A DNA stretch of 64,000 nt from Trichaptum fuscoviolaceum (lineage: Eukaryota > Basidiomycota > Agaricomycetes > Hymenochaetales > Trichaptaceae), in assembly GCA_910574455.1 (NCBI GenBank), contig CAJSYZ010000009.1:2125040-2189039 (forward strand), read 5' to 3'. Position 1 is the stretch's first letter; every line of letters begins with the position of its first letter. Both the position numbers and the translations under genes were made by a program. Below are positions 12,936-27,060 of this stretch, in pieces. The notes beneath the pieces were generated by a model that worked only from the letters and a program-made list of their open reading frames with translations, was not told where the DNA came from and searched no databases.

Positions 12936-15415
12936 ACGTTGGGACGATGGCATGTGTAAGGTGTTCGTGCGCCCCCGATCCGATCAGGATGGAATAAACG
13001 AACGTGGCACGGCGACGCTAGCACCTTCTGCAGGGAAGGTTTTGCTGATGCTGACGAGAGGGAGGGCCGATTTCTCAACTTCGTCACTTACTGTAGCTAC
13101 AGGGACAGCAGCCGGCGGCCCAACAGGGGGGCAGTGCCCAATTGACCGCTCATCTACCTACTCTTCACTCCCCCCTCCTCCGCAGCGCTGTTTCAGCTTC
13201 AGCTTCGTCCGGATCCTGAAACCCGTTGCTTGGGTGCGCTCTTACGACAGAGGCCGTGAACGCTTCGGGCTTTCTGGATTCTGCGTTTCCACACATCGCA
13301 TATTCGCATGCCTGCGTTACGGCAAAGATGGGTCCATGGCTACTTTCGATGACTACGGGATCTTTGTGTGGCTATCTGCTGCTTCGAGTTGTTTCTCACC
13401 GGCCTTCAGCTTAGTCGCTTGGGTGTCGCTTGAGGAAGGTGGTGACCTTCTTTCAACCGTCTACCTCATTTTTTTCAAGGTCCTACCGGTCCCCTCTTCC
13501 CTCGTTTATCTCTTCCTCCTCTCCGTTTTCTCGTTTGTTTTGACGGAATACACACTTCCAATGTACTACACCCTCCGTGCATCCCCCTTTACGTCTCCGC
13601 TCCCATCTGTTTCACCCGCTCATATAATTTCGCCGGTCAGCAATCAGTTCGTTGACTTTTTTTCTCTCTCTTCGTCCCTGTGCACGGCTCCCGTCATCAC
13701 ACACCCACGCATGATCAGTTTTCATCCACACTCTTCCCTTCGATCGTCTAGTGTACTTGCGCCGCATCTTAATTTCTGCTCTCGCGCGTGTCGGCTAGAC
13801 TGAGGCTTACCTACCCTTGTTGCGTTTTCGCGAAAACGAAGTGATGATGATCGCAGTGATCGGCCGCTTTTCCTCTGCTGCTGGCCACGCTTCCCGATCA
13901 TATTCTCGTTCTTCCCGCGATAACCCGTCTGCTCTTCTCCTTCTCTCTCGACGCGTTTTTTTTTCTGTGTTCTGTTTTGTTCTGTTTTTTTTTTCATCGT
14001 GCATTCGTTTTTTCTGTCGTATTTATGAATCATTCCTCCTGCTGCAATCCGTCATCGTAATTCAACAATCCACACGTATATTCCATATCATTCATCATAT
14101 CATACCATACCATACAATAGCATCCATCCATCTATCCATCCATCCATCACTTTGTTTTGTGTCTGTCTCTGATTTTGCTCTTGTCCTTTTGTTTTCGTGC
14201 ACGACAATTATATATTCTCCGGTGCTCTCCATATCTCCTTACTCTTGTTCCTCCTTCACAGATATATATGTATGTAACGTCGCATCTACTTACATTCTTA
14301 CATACAATAATGGTGACCCCGTCGAAATGTTTTGACTTATCTTATACTAGTACTTGACTTGTATATATTTATTCGTTTTTGCACATTATATTATGTTGCA
14401 CTGCATTGTTTTTGTTTGTTTTGCATGGTTTCTTGCTTGGTACTACTGTCGTCCTAACTCCTGCTACACTTTATACTCCGTTGCTCGTTGGTTTGTGATT
14501 GTCAAACTTACTCCCCCGAACTATGGACTCGGACTCGCATTCGGACTCGGACTTGTGCGCGTCCCTTCGAAGTTCTACTGCCGCTCTGTTATTGGCATGG
14601 CGCTTATTATTAGACTTTGGTTTGGCAAGCACTGGCATGTGTACTTTATTTCATCTCGGTTCGCTCTTCGCTTTCCCGTCGTCATTGTCATCATCATCAA
14701 ATAAACGCACGGACACGGTGTTCTGTTCTGTACCTGCCAGTGCGAACGGATGAATGGATCATCGCATATGAAAACCGCATGTCCGATCGTATGTATGTAT
14801 GAGTGATGCATGGATGTTCATAGTATACTAATGACTACTTCTAATACCTGGATCTGAGATGTCTGAGATCTGCTCAGTGAGATGCAGTACTAGGAATGAT
14901 GAAAGGTCTGTTCGGACCGGGTCCATCATGGTGTACGTGAACTAGCATGGCTGTATATTGTTAGGATGAATCCTGATTGTAGGGCAACATGACATTGCAC
15001 ACATATTGCACAACTTGAAGGTAAAGCAGCGATGCAAGAAATCGTTATCGACCAAACACGTTTTCTAGCACATGTACAGTACTAGTCGACTCGGAGACTC
15101 GGGACTTGAGACTCGCTTTCATCTCCGTCTGTTCGCAGGTACCTTTTTCTTCAAGCTGGATCAGAGATTGCTCTCTCCCCCTCCCCCTGTCCCAATGAGA
15201 GAATCGACTGCGGGACTAGCACCTCATGAACGTAGGTAGGGAGGCAAGCAAGACAACATAATCTACTATGAATAAATATGCTTGTCAGCTAGCCTCGTGA
15301 CCAGGCCAGGCTACTTCTCTTTATAGAGCTTGTACGCATTTCGAGCAAAGCGAGCCATAGGAGTACCCTGGTTTTGGCTACGGGACCACTTCAAGTTGTC
15401 AGTCAGACCAAAACC

Positions 15416-16004
15416 CTAACCAGGCTCTTTCCATCTTTGTGTGAACCGACAACATGTCAATGTGCTCAACGGAGGTAGTTGAAAGGCGATGAGGACAACT
15501 TCGGCGGGTGCTGTCATCTGGCATCCAGGTAGTAATCGAAGCTTTTGAAGCACCAGTGTCACAATTTCAAAACCAAAACGCTCGTTTTTGCGGGACAGAG
15601 AAATGTTGGCAATACATCTGCGCTTCAGTTTCTTCATGCCATAATAGCGCAGACTATATTTAAGGTAGTTGAGAACCAAACGAGCCTTTCCATTCGCACC
15701 TGCCTTTCGATCACTGGCGTCGGCAAGCATCTTGTTCCGAAGCTTATTCTCTTCAAATATCTACATCAGCGAGATAAGTAGTGTTCCGTAACGAGCTAGA
15801 TTCGTGTATATGTACACTTACCTGGAGTTCTGGGAAATCGAATACATTTGATACGTTAGACGTGTCGGCATAGACAAAGTGAGCATGCTTCACCTTCGTT
15901 GTTCTCACTGCCAAGCAGGGAATGCCGGAAGCCATGCGCGAAGGGAACCACAGCACATACACATACCAGAGATAGATTTCGTTATAGCCTTGCTTCTTCT
16001 TCAT
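15416..16004 (-). CDS. Hypothetical protein, probably a gene fragment
   Basis: Two exons join cleanly: 16004-15822 (61 codons, ending at a GTAAGT donor) and 15760 down to 15416, across a 61 nt intron ending in GATGTAG. The spliced protein runs through residues such as WYVYVLWFPSRMASGIP and then IFEENKLRNKMLADASDRK, a soluble, charged stretch that looks like genuine coding sequence. No family was recognised. The last 30 or so codons before the stop change composition, and another frame there (VEHIDMLSVHTKMERAW) looks better, so a missed intron or decay at about 15460 is likely. No promoter or longer N-terminus was found upstream. It may be the remnant of a larger gene. Confidence 0.4.
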
Positions 16005-19000
16005 TCAATTCACTACCGATTGGTTGCACAGCGCTAAAACTGAAGGAATAGTTAAAATGAAAGGAAGCTCAGCATCTAGGATACCGCGGAGCACCGGCTC
16101 AGGCCATATAGATACCAATGTCTCACACATTCATGCCTCGGGTAATGATCCAGTATAAGTTTGGTGAAGTTGCATGGACATGCATGCGAAGACTATCCGA
16201 GTTCTCGGAAGCGCAACGTTCGGCACGTCGAAGGGGACTACAGTCTGGCCCTCGCGACGGTAGGGGGATGCTGTAATTTTCTCCTCAGTTTTTTCCTCGA
16301 TCATATTCTCGCACCCGGACTGTGGTTAGATTGGTGTACGTTAAATCAATCGATTCGTCACTAAAAAGACCTGGCACTACGACGCGCAAGACAACTTGTC
16401 AATATTAGGAAAATAATATGGAGTGTGTTAGTCGATCCACTCACACGGATGCGAAATCGCATGACCGCAGTCGTGCATCTGATTGTCGGGTAGGGTAGGA
16501 CGCGATGAATTGAACTGGACGCGTTGGTCGTTGGTGAACCACTTTCTGCGATCACATTCCACCTAAGACAGCTTTGTGGCACTTCAGGACGGCCCGCGCA
16601 GGTATATATCAGGGGTAGACGAGTCAACACCAACTGCCGAGATCACTGATCCGCTCCGTGTGCTCCGTCGATATTCCGTTCATACGACAAAGCCTTACCA
16701 AGCTGAGTGCTGAGAGTCGAGCACGCTGTGCCAGCGTGCCTCTGTTACGCGCGCTCAATCAACAGTTAGCTAGTCTGTATCTCCTGTCTGTGTAAGAAGT
16801 TAGATAGCCATCACATGCGTGCGCGATCAGACGGACTCACCTAATTGATATCCAGAAACGGGCAATACAGTCCTGTTTAAGAGCAATTCTTCACCCACAC
16901 ATTCAAGCGACGCTGCATTTCCTGCTAAGTGTAGAAAGTCGCCAGCAGTAGAAAGCTCCTGAGAGACTTAATATCCAAAGGTGCCTGGGTGTGGCTTCGT
17001 GGTCCGCGGTAAGATGTGATATCGAGATGTCGAATCGGAGGGTGATACTCTAAAAGTGGTGCAAAGAGTTATCATGGCGACTCTTTGGGTGATATTAACG
17101 AGCTGCGGTCTGATCACAATGTTCAGGAAGTTCAGGGAAGAAAGTTCTTTGATGCTGGGCGGGCGCGATCATAATTATCCTGAGGGCTTTGTGTCAGTAA
17201 ATAGTTCGGGAAATCAGTATTATTCTGGACTCACACCCCGATGGTACGATTGATCAATATAACGTCGAGCTTGCGATCACAACGAAGGTTCAAGGTTACA
17301 GATTCGATGATGCTATCAAGCAAGGCAAAGAGTAAAGCATAGTTGTGCAAGAAAAAGAAACCATCCGAGTCACTCAGGCTGGACAAGTTGGACAGCTGGT
17401 GCCACTGGCAGTGAAGTTAAAATTTACTCCCACGCCGGCCTACAAGCCTTCACTGGCACCTCAGGCTTCAGCGGCCCCTTGGCACACACCATCATCATGT
17501 ACAAAGCTTGGTTCTTCAGTTCTCTCAAGAGCATCAAAAACTGGCACCCTGACAACTCTACTGTAATAGTACTAAGCGGGGATCTCGGCTTTCTATAACT
17601 GTCTACAGTTGAGTCTGCGAAAAGGCTTCGAAAGAAAGGGAACGCTATACATACATCTTGAAGTTAGTTTTCCAGTATGTGCACGTACCCTTGGCTTACT
17701 AGTGGTTTCATCTCCTTTTAGATATGCAATGTTCGATAAGGTCTCGGGTTGCTTCAGCGACCGAAAATAGCAGGAAATGAACAGAAGTTGCACAATGAGA
17801 CGTAACTCCAGCAACACGCGCTGAACACGCTTCGGATTATTAAAGCCCTCAACGCCGCATTTTCGCAACTGAGCATTGGCCGTTCGGCTAGTTCCATGCT
17901 GTTCTGCTTTGACAATGGCAGATCCTCACTCATAGGTGCACTTGATCAACAGTCACTTGCGGGTGTCATGCTGAATGTGATTTGAGAATCCTCTCTCCAT
18001 TCATACAACCAAGTCATTAATTATGACGAGGAAGTAGAATGCTGGCATACCCGTTCCTGATCATCTCACGCGAACCACCCTTGGGTTTGTGATCTGATCT
18101 TGCATGTGCCTCAGATATCCGTTGAAAACTATTCAGCGATCATTATCTCTTCTTGCAAACATTGGATAAGTTTGTCATTCTATGATTATAGATGTCAGTG
18201 TCCATATAGAATACTGATTACTTATTGTTTATTCCATATGCTTTAGACTTCCAGCGCTCTACAAGACCTATCCAAATATCATAATCCCGTCTCTTTCAAG
18301 AAATTGACTAGATTCGACCAGAAGAAACGCTGCCGTTCCTCTGTTCCTCTGCCGTTTTTCACAATGGCAATTCTCCCCTTCTCAGATATCGTGCTAGCTC
18401 GCGACCTTACACCGCCCGATGCTTAGTTACGTTCGTCCATCTTACTAAGAGGGCGTCACGTCGAATCGGCATTTAATATGAACTGGGCAAAATGAAGCCC
18501 ACGAGTTTGCACCGCGATGAAGCAAAATGAAGCCTCGAGGCTCGATCATGGCGCCGACCTTAGCCACTTCAGACACGGTGTCATCCTACAAGATCGCAAA
18601 TGAGCGGCGCTGAATCTCATCTCGTTAATGTCAGCGGAGGGACGGGATGTGTTCCGTAAGTATCGCAATGTTAACGTTCAGAATCACGCAGCCTCCTTCT
18701 GTTAAGATGACTATAGTCAAGGGACACTGACCTGGGATGCGGTCCACGATGGTCGGACCTATGTCATGGCCCGTTTCTCTTCCTTCAGATCTTCCATCTC
18801 TCAGCCAATCTTAGCCTTCTCTTCCTATACTCTTCGGCCATGAGTGGACCTAGTGCTCTTCTCAGTCATGATTAAACCTACGCCAGCTTACGGCTTCCGG
18901 TGTCCCTCGGATTTCCCCCGGTTCTATACCTTTACGGCAAAGTGGTCTTTCCCTCGGCGTTTAGGCATGGAGACACGGGCTTTCGCCCACTCTGACAATC

Positions 19001-20700
19001 ACCTCTCTTCGCCCCCTTTTCAGCACTCTAGCTAACGGGGATGTTTCTATGTATGAGTGTTGGACATGGGCTCGGTTACGTCGGCCTTGTCTTAAGCCCA
19101 TAGGCTCGACGACACGTACCATTCCTAGGTTCAGGCCCGTGCATAGGATGCTCCTTTACTACCCGCAGCCAGCCAATGAAGCTTGCCTTTCTCTCACCCA
19201 GTTTACTGTCCAATACTAGGACATGTCTGCCTTATTCATTACTCTAAGCTCCGAGAAGACGAAGCTCTGGTCTCGTACAGCAGCTTTGTGAGCCTCGATC
19301 AGGGCTAAGGTGATCCAAAATCGATGCCCCCTAAAAGACGTTTACTGGTAAGCTGCCCTATTTCTCCTGGTTGTTTATATTAACGCAATTAGCGCCTAAT
19401 TTCCAGACAATCTCGACCTCTATCTTCGCCCATTGTCGTATCATTCAGAGGGCTTGTTCATTATCCTGCTTCCATCCCAAGCCGATCAGATATCTGGCAA
19501 TTGGTGAAATGAAATGATGCACTGCCTATTCATCAGCGATCAATCGACTTCCAAGCTGTCCTGGGGCGCTTTACATCACATTAAACAAACCGACGCGCCA
19601 ATCTCTATTAGATGGCGCCAACTCCGTTTTGGTCCATTCTTTCACTCTACTTTCTCCCACTCTTGCGCTTCTTCGATGCCTGACATGTGCATGTGAACCT
19701 TGAGTGGTTATTGCTACATCGCCGTCCGTGCTTTAGCGGAAGATTACGTCTCCCATGCTCCTTGTAATGACCGTCATTGCATCGCCTTGATTCCATGAAT
19801 CAAAGAAGACCCACTAGAGCCTGCTGATACCTCATTTCTTCATACCCCGTATGTACGTCACGTCTCACATTCAAGGATTATCAGCACATGATCACCGCCA
19901 AGGGCGACCCCTACCAGATGACATTGTGTGTAAGTCGTTACGCCTTCAGATCCTCCACCTCGTGTCTATCCAATTGATAGCCCGAATCCGCAGTTGCCAG
20001 AAGCTCTGGATCCTCCGTTTTCTTGCGCCAAAACCCCGGATGCAAATTTTACAGTCATGCTGTTAACTTCAACTTCGTGATCGAAACAATCAGGCTGCCA
20101 ACCTATTATCGTGTTCCCCACCGGGGCGCAGGAACGCTAAAGCTCCGGTCAATCCGGCGACTAATTCTCTTGCAATCAGTTGTGTAGTAGGAACTCAAAC
20201 ACACAGATCATTTGAGCATGTCAGAGCAAAATCCGCTGCAACGCCGCCTTCTTTATATTTGTACGTTTTTCGGTTGAACTCTCATCTTATTCAAACTTGG
20301 AGGCACGCTTATACCCAATACTGGTATAAGCTCGAGAAAGATGGCTACAAACGGATGTATTATCCAACAAAAAGTATCTGAAAGTACAACTTGTAGCAAG
20401 CCGAGAAGATAATTGCCGGACAACGAAATGGGAAAGAAGACACTGAAAACCTGGTTAGTAATCTCAGATGTCTATTACCAAAACATGAGTGATCCAGACA
20501 TAATAAAGTGTAGGCACAGAAGGAAGTGTCCCCCCTCGAATTCTTGAGCTCTCGATCAAAAAAAGGATGATGATGATGATGAAAATACCCAGGCTTATGC
20601 GGCCGCTCAGGGGCCGGTGGTGGAAGCGCGGATCTGCGCCATAATTACACTCTAATCCAAACTAAAGTTGTCTCGTCTGTTTGCCGTATTACAACGTACC
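16005..20700. other. 4.7 kb with no gene model
   Basis: AT-richer than the first 15 kb. Short coding-like pieces appear, for example on the minus strand at 17593-17868 (a Leu-rich segment containing GVEGFNNPKRVQRVLLEL), but I could not join them into a gene. No terminal repeats or transposase motifs were seen. Decayed genes or old mobile elements are possible, but unproven. Confidence 0.4.
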
Positions 20701-20789
20701 TGATCACGAGTGATGCTAATGCGCCGTATCGTCGTTACTTACCTGCCACTCGAAGCAAGGATTCATCGATAATTCATCACGAGCCATAC

Positions 20790-23700
20790 TGCCGTAAGTT
20801 GTAATGTCCGTTCTGGACCTTGAAGGGGCACTCGGCGCCTTTATAGCCGGTCTTGTAATCCGGTAGACGAAGCTTTCCGATACATACTAAGATCATTATG
20901 AAATGGAAGCAGGTCAACTGTATGCATGAGTTGGATTCATACCGGAAAGACTTGCCGTAAGATTCGTAACTTCCACATAGGAGTATAAAGGGGATGGGTA
21001 CCGGATCCTAATAAAACGTCACGATGCTACTCAAAGTCGTTAAGATCCTTTTTCCGTAATGAGCTTCGCCCATAAATTGATTTGGCTTGTTCCTATCCGA
21101 ATTGAAAGCTCCTGCTGTTGTTGTTGGTCTGATTTAGGGAGATAATTAGGTACATTTCAGTTTATTTAGGTACTCACTTTGAATATGTATCCGATTTGAG
21201 GAACTCTCCTCCGCTCCCTTTCTATCGTCACTAAATTCGCAATGAATGGTTAACTTAGGAATCTGGGTCGAACAAGGTCACGAACTTCAATTCAGAAACA
21301 GGTTGTCTACGATAATCTGTTGTTGGCATGCAACACACGCGGGCTTGCTCAATCTTCAGTCTCCAGCATCATACTTTCAAATATTTGTAGACTGACGAAT
21401 GAAGAGCACATAAACAAGATTGTCAGTCATTCTCACATCTGCCTGACTTCTGAGATATACCCATGAAAGCGGCGCACCTCAACTAGAAAATTGACCTCTA
21501 TATTGACAGACTCCCCGAATAGCGGCTCGACTCCAGCCAGAGAGTGATGGTCTTGTCGGTAATACCGGTATATACCTTCAGGCGATGACTCCCCTCCAGG
21601 TTCATCACGATCAGAAGTAGTAGCTGAGTTACGTCCTACTCATAGGATCAGCGTCTCGACATGAAAACCTGACCTAAGGTGACTTAATTCAAATGCTCGC
21701 CTCTGCGACGAGTAAACGTTCAGCCCCCAGCGTCACGAACGTGTAAGCGCTTACTCACTGGTACAAAGGGCGGAGTGGCATAACATCTAATCCTTTCCAG
21801 ATGTTAATCATGATGCGGTTTCAAGGAGTCTTAGAGTTCAAATCAAGCACATGTACACGCCCGACAAATAATGAATTGGGGATGGAAGCACAGACTTGGA
21901 TGTAGTCTTCAGGACGAAGGGCACGTACGACCGATACTTCGGCTCGATAGACTGTACTACCACCGGCCACGACCTTAGTTTCTCGCTCGCCTCGCCGACT
22001 GCATTCAGCCGTCTCGGTGTTTGGGGATGGTCCTAAAAGTAGACAAGTGAGTAGAATGTCCTCGACTCTACCATGGTTGTAAGCTAAGGTCTGAACGGGT
22101 ATAGCACCTACGTGGAAGCAATACGTGAATGTTGCTACACTTCAACTTCGTTTTGGCCGAATCATGTTGATCAGCGTCGCCAGTCGAATTTGTATGTTCT
22201 TGGGACCCTCTGGCGCAAATAGGAAAAGGATGAGCCAATAACGTTTCGTTAAAGTATGGTAGTAAGGACTTCGTGAGTAAGCAATAGCGGTTTGACGTAC
22301 GACTAGTTCCTGCCAGTGCATGTCGTTCACAATGCACAAGGATGATCAAGATTCAATACATTTGTACTTTGCTTAAACGTTCCGAGGGTCTGGCCCTTGT
22401 TCAGTGCTAACGCTCTGTTGAAGTGTTACTTCTTCTGAAGTTCCGATCTGTTGAACGATGGACCATGGAATCATAATCTCCGACGCGGTGGGTAAAGAAA
22501 GCGAGCCACAATTCGCTCGCAAGAACTAAGCTGGGACAGATTCGCATCGAATACAACACAAGCGACAGGTTACTCCCGGCACGTCTTTGTTGTGCGGGGT
22601 AAATGACAGATCTTTGGTTGTCTATGTAATTGCGAGGATCGAGTTTGATTGAGAATCATGTATGACATGTAGTGCTGCCGAAATCATTCCGCGTGTATCC
22701 AAAGTCCTGGGTGTTCGTGAGCATCCAGCATCAGCGCCAGGATTTCAGCTCTTACATATTATGTTCAGCAGACTTCCAGTCTCCACGGTCCCAATGAGGT
22801 GGTTTATGTGCACTTACGCCCGTGCTCACCGGAAGTCTTTGTACAACTTCCTGAGCATTGAATGTAGCCTAGATTGGCGTCGATATCACCGCGGACGTGT
22901 CAATCACACGATCCATTCATCAGTCTTATAACGCCGAAGAGTATGTGTACATGATGCGCCTTCGGGAGTTGTTGTCATCGTCCATCCAGAGCGCTCGACA
23001 ACTTGCACGGAGATAATGTCTCCGGCCGACATCGGAAGCAATAATCATTACAAGTCGTGCACCTTGTCCGGTATAACTTGCCCCACTACGGCAGGGGTAC
23101 ATAAAGTGCTCCGTAACGCATCCCTGTGAATAGCATTAGTATGGCAAGCTTCAATAGTCATCGACTCGCCTGTTCCTGATCAGCGCATCCATTAAGTGTC
23201 AAAGTGGTAACTTTAACGTGCTGAGTGCAGAAATCAATACCTGGCTGGTTTTTGGAAATTTTGCAATTTGTAGTCAAGTGCTTGCCACAATGCATAGTTT
23301 GAAGAATAAGTTGGCCCAGAATGTCTCCAAGGTTATCTTCTCGCAGAGGTAGTATGCTATGGCTGCGGGCACATGAATCTAGTCTTATTGTTTTCTTCGT
23401 CCGAAAATCCGTGGGGGTGGGCTAAACACTTCACAATACAGTTCTATGCATCAATCAGTGTTACAAAAGCAAGAGTCAGAACAAGCGGCGTTTCCCCGAG
23501 CTTTTAACATCCAATTAAAATTAAGCCTTGATGACTGACTTACTTTAACAAGTTTGATGCTTTAAACCCATAGAATTGGGTAAGGTAGGACAAGAGGGGA
23601 TGGAAACCTGCGAGAGTCTCTGTAGATGTATCATACACTTGTGCTATGAGTAGCGACCAGATTACAACGACCTCAAATCATTCAGGTAGCTTACTCTAAA

Positions 23701-24043
23701 TATTAGGATAAAGGACATCCTCTGTTAGTTAGTAAAAGCCCTCATGTTAGGACCGGCCATGCTTACCAACTGTATAGGAGGGACGAAATAAGGTAACACA
23801 GACCGTGGATCTGGAAAGAGTACCCTGTTATCCGCAAGCCTGCGGCTAATTTGACTCAAAATAAATCGTCAGGTCCGCGGAAAAAATCATAGACATATCT
23901 GAATCTGAGCGGTCAATCTATGCCACTCATGCGCTGAGAGATTGGACACATACTGGGATACAATCAATGGCAGGTGGCGTCAGACCATTTGTAGAGAATG
24001 CACCAAAAGGTCCGCGAGAGCCTTTGTCTTGATTTGCATTCAT
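20790..24043 (-). CDS. Intron-dense unknown gene(s), exons only partly resolved
   Basis: No single frame is long, yet reading the minus strand with splice signals gives a series of short, protein-like exons. Examples: an ATG exon at 24043 (MNANQDKGSRGPFGAFSTNG and on, ending at GTATGT); an exon near 23810-23765 ending at a GTAAGC donor whose 45 nt intron has a perfect ACTAAC branch site; one near 23350-23240 (LPLREDNLGDILGQL) joined in frame to one near 23170 (GESMTIEACHTNAIHRDAL); one near 23010 (SAGDIISVQVVERSGW) joined through a 41 nt intron to TFNAQEVVQRLP; one near 22010-21790 (VVRALRPEDYIQVCASIPNS); one near 21620-21480 (LAGVEPLFGESVNIEVNF); and one near 20880-20795 (CIGKLRLPDYKTGYKGAEC). 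Some joins need very short introns or stay out of frame, so there may be two genes, or one partly decayed gene. The phrasing is beta-strand-rich, but no family was identified. Confidence 0.4.
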
Positions 24044-24487
24044 AGCAGAGTACCTGGATGACTGAGGAGTATTCCCGAAAATTTTGGATGAGCAAGACCT
24101 GCGCCAAGTGATGGTGATCTAGAATAAGCTACCTGATTCTCGAAAAGACTCCGACACTCATTTCATAACCATCTACTTCTGTGAGTCTACTTTTGTGATA
24201 GATGGGATCGAAAGCGATGAAAATGATCTTTTATATGTGAAATTGACGCAATTATCGATGGCAGTAAGTGGAAGTAAGTGAAGGTTACAGCCTGTCGAGC
24301 TGCTTTAGCCTCCGAGGCGGCGGCAAACATACACAAACTTGAAAACAATCAAGTTTCTCACGGTTCAATGCCACTGGTAGCAAACTTGACCAGAAATTGC
24401 CGAGAACATTTTTTCTTCAGATGCATATATGTATGTTATTCATAAGAAATGGATCATATTGATAGATAACCGACAGCGAAGTCCTCC

Positions 24488-26657
24488 CTAGCCAAGATTT
24501 CTCCTTTTTCCCTCCCTTTCGTGATGTAGCTTTTCAACCTCCTTCAAGTCGATAACCTTGAATGGCCAAGATAACCAATTGCCACCCGATCGATGAATGG
24601 GGAGGTCCATATCTTCAAGAAGTTCATCAACGAGTTGCGGGTGGCTGTAAAACATACATCAGTCTTGTGCCAGGAGTTTTTAATGATTATTTACCTCCAA
24701 AATGCAATTCCCGAACTATAACTCTCGTTCGTCCACGAAAGCATGCCAGGGTACCGTCTTCTCAGCCAGGCCGCAGTCATCTCAGTGTGTACTCGTGCTT
24801 CCTCTATGGTTCGTGGCAGCTTTAAAAAGCTATCCCCCAGGAAATACGAAGAAATCCAATGAGCGGAGACTTCGTAAGTGTAGCCGTTATTTGTCGTGAA
24901 CTACATAGAGGTCAAACAAGCTCTACATTAGCGGGGGGAATTCCGAAAGAGCACTACTCACGATAGAACCGTTCACAGCGAAGTCCCTCTTGTATAAATT
25001 CTTATATGGAACTAGACCTCGATATAACGAGGAAGCAGACTTCGCGGCCTCTGGGGGGATTACGGGTGGATTCGCGAGCGACACGTAGTGATCCCATTTC
25101 TTCATAATGTCCGCATTGTTATCAACAGTTCTTTGGACCAGCCCAAGGTCATCACGCGTTTTCTCTATTAATTCCTCTTAGAATGGTTCGTTTACTGTGG
25201 AATAAGTTACTTACCATCAAGTATCGGATCCCAGCTAGACGTGAAGCCTGTGCAAAGGATGACGGCTTCTGCGTCTAGCCTTGTGCCATTGTCGAGATCG
25301 ATACCCTTCCCATCCTCGCTAAATCGCAATACTCTTGCTGGTGAGATGAGGTTGATTTTGTTATCCCTAACCGCAGAATAGAATCCGGTCGGCGATCCAA
25401 CGCCTTCATCATTAGTGCGGATGCCCCAAAACAAGGAATGAGCATTTCGAAGTGGTGAAGAGTTGGGTACAGAAAATGAAAAGAACTGTGTTATTTGGTA
25501 AGTAATCTCCATAAAGTGCATCGACGTTCTAGAAGACGTACAGAACTCCAGGTCAAGAAACTCCAAAATGCATGTGTAATGATACTTCCGACAGTCGTTG
25601 TATGAAGAAACCGTCTTTAGGTACCAGCGTCAGAATAATATTCAATGTGCTAGAGCCTTTTCGTACTCACTCTAACCGAGTCCGTAAATGTATATGAGGG
25701 GAAAGCACGGCTAACAGTCTGCTCTTCCTGATGAATCCAGGTAAGGGAAGAGGCGCAGCAACAAATGCGTCGGCTTTCTCAAACACCATTGCAACATTTC
25801 GTCCCTGAGCAACGAGATAAGCTGCGATACTGAGAATAATTCCAGTGATCTGCAATAATCGGAAACGGAGCTGCTTACTCCTGTGCTGATTTGCCACCAC
25901 CCACGAGGGCAATGGTGCCCGCCCCTGCTGGAACAGAGTCAAGTAGGGCTTCAAGATTAGCCTTGAATGCCTGTGAATGAAAGACATGTCCTTTAAATCC
26001 ACAATTCTGAGCCGCCGAGGGGCTGAGAGTAGGAGGTATACTGGGTTGACTGCATCCCTTCCAAAGAGGTTGATGGATAATATCGATAGTAATATAAACA
26101 GAAGCTTACTCCTGTGCACAAAACGAGTTTATCAAACAGGTGCGTCTCTCCATCATCCACCTCGACGCACCACTTTCCGTCATCGTTTCGAGAGATATGC
26201 TTGACCTCAACCCGAAAGCGAATTCTTCCCTTCAAGAACCGATCTGCAAAGCATTCCATGTAACTTTGCATCGCATCACCGGTGAGTCGGCCGCCTGTTG
26301 CCTCCCCATCTACCGGGGAAGGCATGGGAAGGGAAGAGAACCGAAATTCCCCATGGACGCTGGAATGAATAAACTTTGTGAGAATCCTCCTCACAGGACT
26401 ACATAGAGAGCAATAGCCAAGAGATCCCTTCTGAGCAGACATTGAAGAAGACACCGCAAGGCTAACGAATGATAGGGATAGTTCCTCTGAGCCACGTACT
26501 TGTTCAGCGACAGCCCTGGATAGACACGCTCCTCCGACCAAATTCCTCCAGGCGACCTGTCTCTCGTGAGTACAGTAACGAAGAATCCATCGTCTATTAG
26601 TGTTTTGGCGGTTATGAGACCTGCAGCGCCGGCTCCAACGACACAGACTGTGGACAT
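24488..26657 (-). CDS. Flavin-containing monooxygenase-like FAD/NADPH oxidoreductase
   Basis: Several exons. The start at 26657 places a Rossmann FAD motif VVGAGAAGLITA right at the N-terminus, followed by GGIW, as usual in flavin monooxygenases. Mid-protein comes a stretch ending LVLCTG, then an HS-containing segment (FIHSQAF, near 25980) like the family's fingerprint F-x-G-x3-HS, then IALVGGGKSAQ near 25900 as the NADPH-binding glycine motif, and AVILCTGF near 25250. The C-terminal exons (25105-24923, then about 24893 to 24488) read HWISSYFLGDSFLKLPRT and WLRRRYPGM, and end ...KRRNLG before a TAG at 24488; the last two are joined by an intron with a GTAAAT donor. Enzymes of this family oxygenate soft nucleophiles or act as Baeyer-Villiger oxygenases; the substrate cannot be told. 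It is divergent from the F-box gene, with 403 bp between the start codons. Confidence 0.8.
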
Positions 26658-27060
26658 AGTAATAGTGTGGTGGAGGATGGAGGCGATAAGAGCAGCCCAG
26701 AGCAAATCAGGCGGTCAATATATCATAATTCCCCGGCCATTGACTTCCGAAGAGGTGTAACTGAGGCGAATATGGTCGAGTCGACTCGGAGGTGTTGACT
26801 CGCCTGCGAAGGCAGCATGCTCCTTCTCGGTTTGTACCAACAAACATTAAATTCTGAGTTAAAACAGCTTGAGCTCATAGAAGTGAATTTTTTAAGATGG
26901 TGGTCCGAATATAAGATTGAGGCTTGTCCTGGCTTGCCGTCATTCTCAACCGATGAATGAGGATGCGTGGGATGTGTCAACCGGGCGTTTGGCGACTAGG
27001 GACGTTGCCTTGGGTCAGTGCGAACGACCATGTCTGTATGTATCTTCACTCCTCTTCGTG

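Larger units (their letters stand above)
11024..15380. other. T/C-rich stretch with no supported gene
   Basis: After the stop at 11023 the sequence becomes pyrimidine-rich on the plus strand. The longest open frame (12952-13803) is mostly Ser/Phe/Leu/Pro, as expected from T/C-rich DNA, and has no domain. It may be a long 3' UTR or intergenic DNA. Short tandem repeats occur at 11680 (ACGATAT), 12384 and 12908. Confidence 0.5.

Noticed and set aside
12952..13803. A 283-codon plus-strand ORF
   Set aside because: Composition is dictated by T/C-rich DNA; there is no domain, no convincing start and no splice support.
21500..21640. A WD40-like reading (LKVYTGITDKTITLWLESS) on the minus strand
   Set aside because: Another frame of the same DNA is open for longer without splicing and reads better (DHHSLAGVEPLFGESVNIEV), so the WD40 resemblance is taken as chance.
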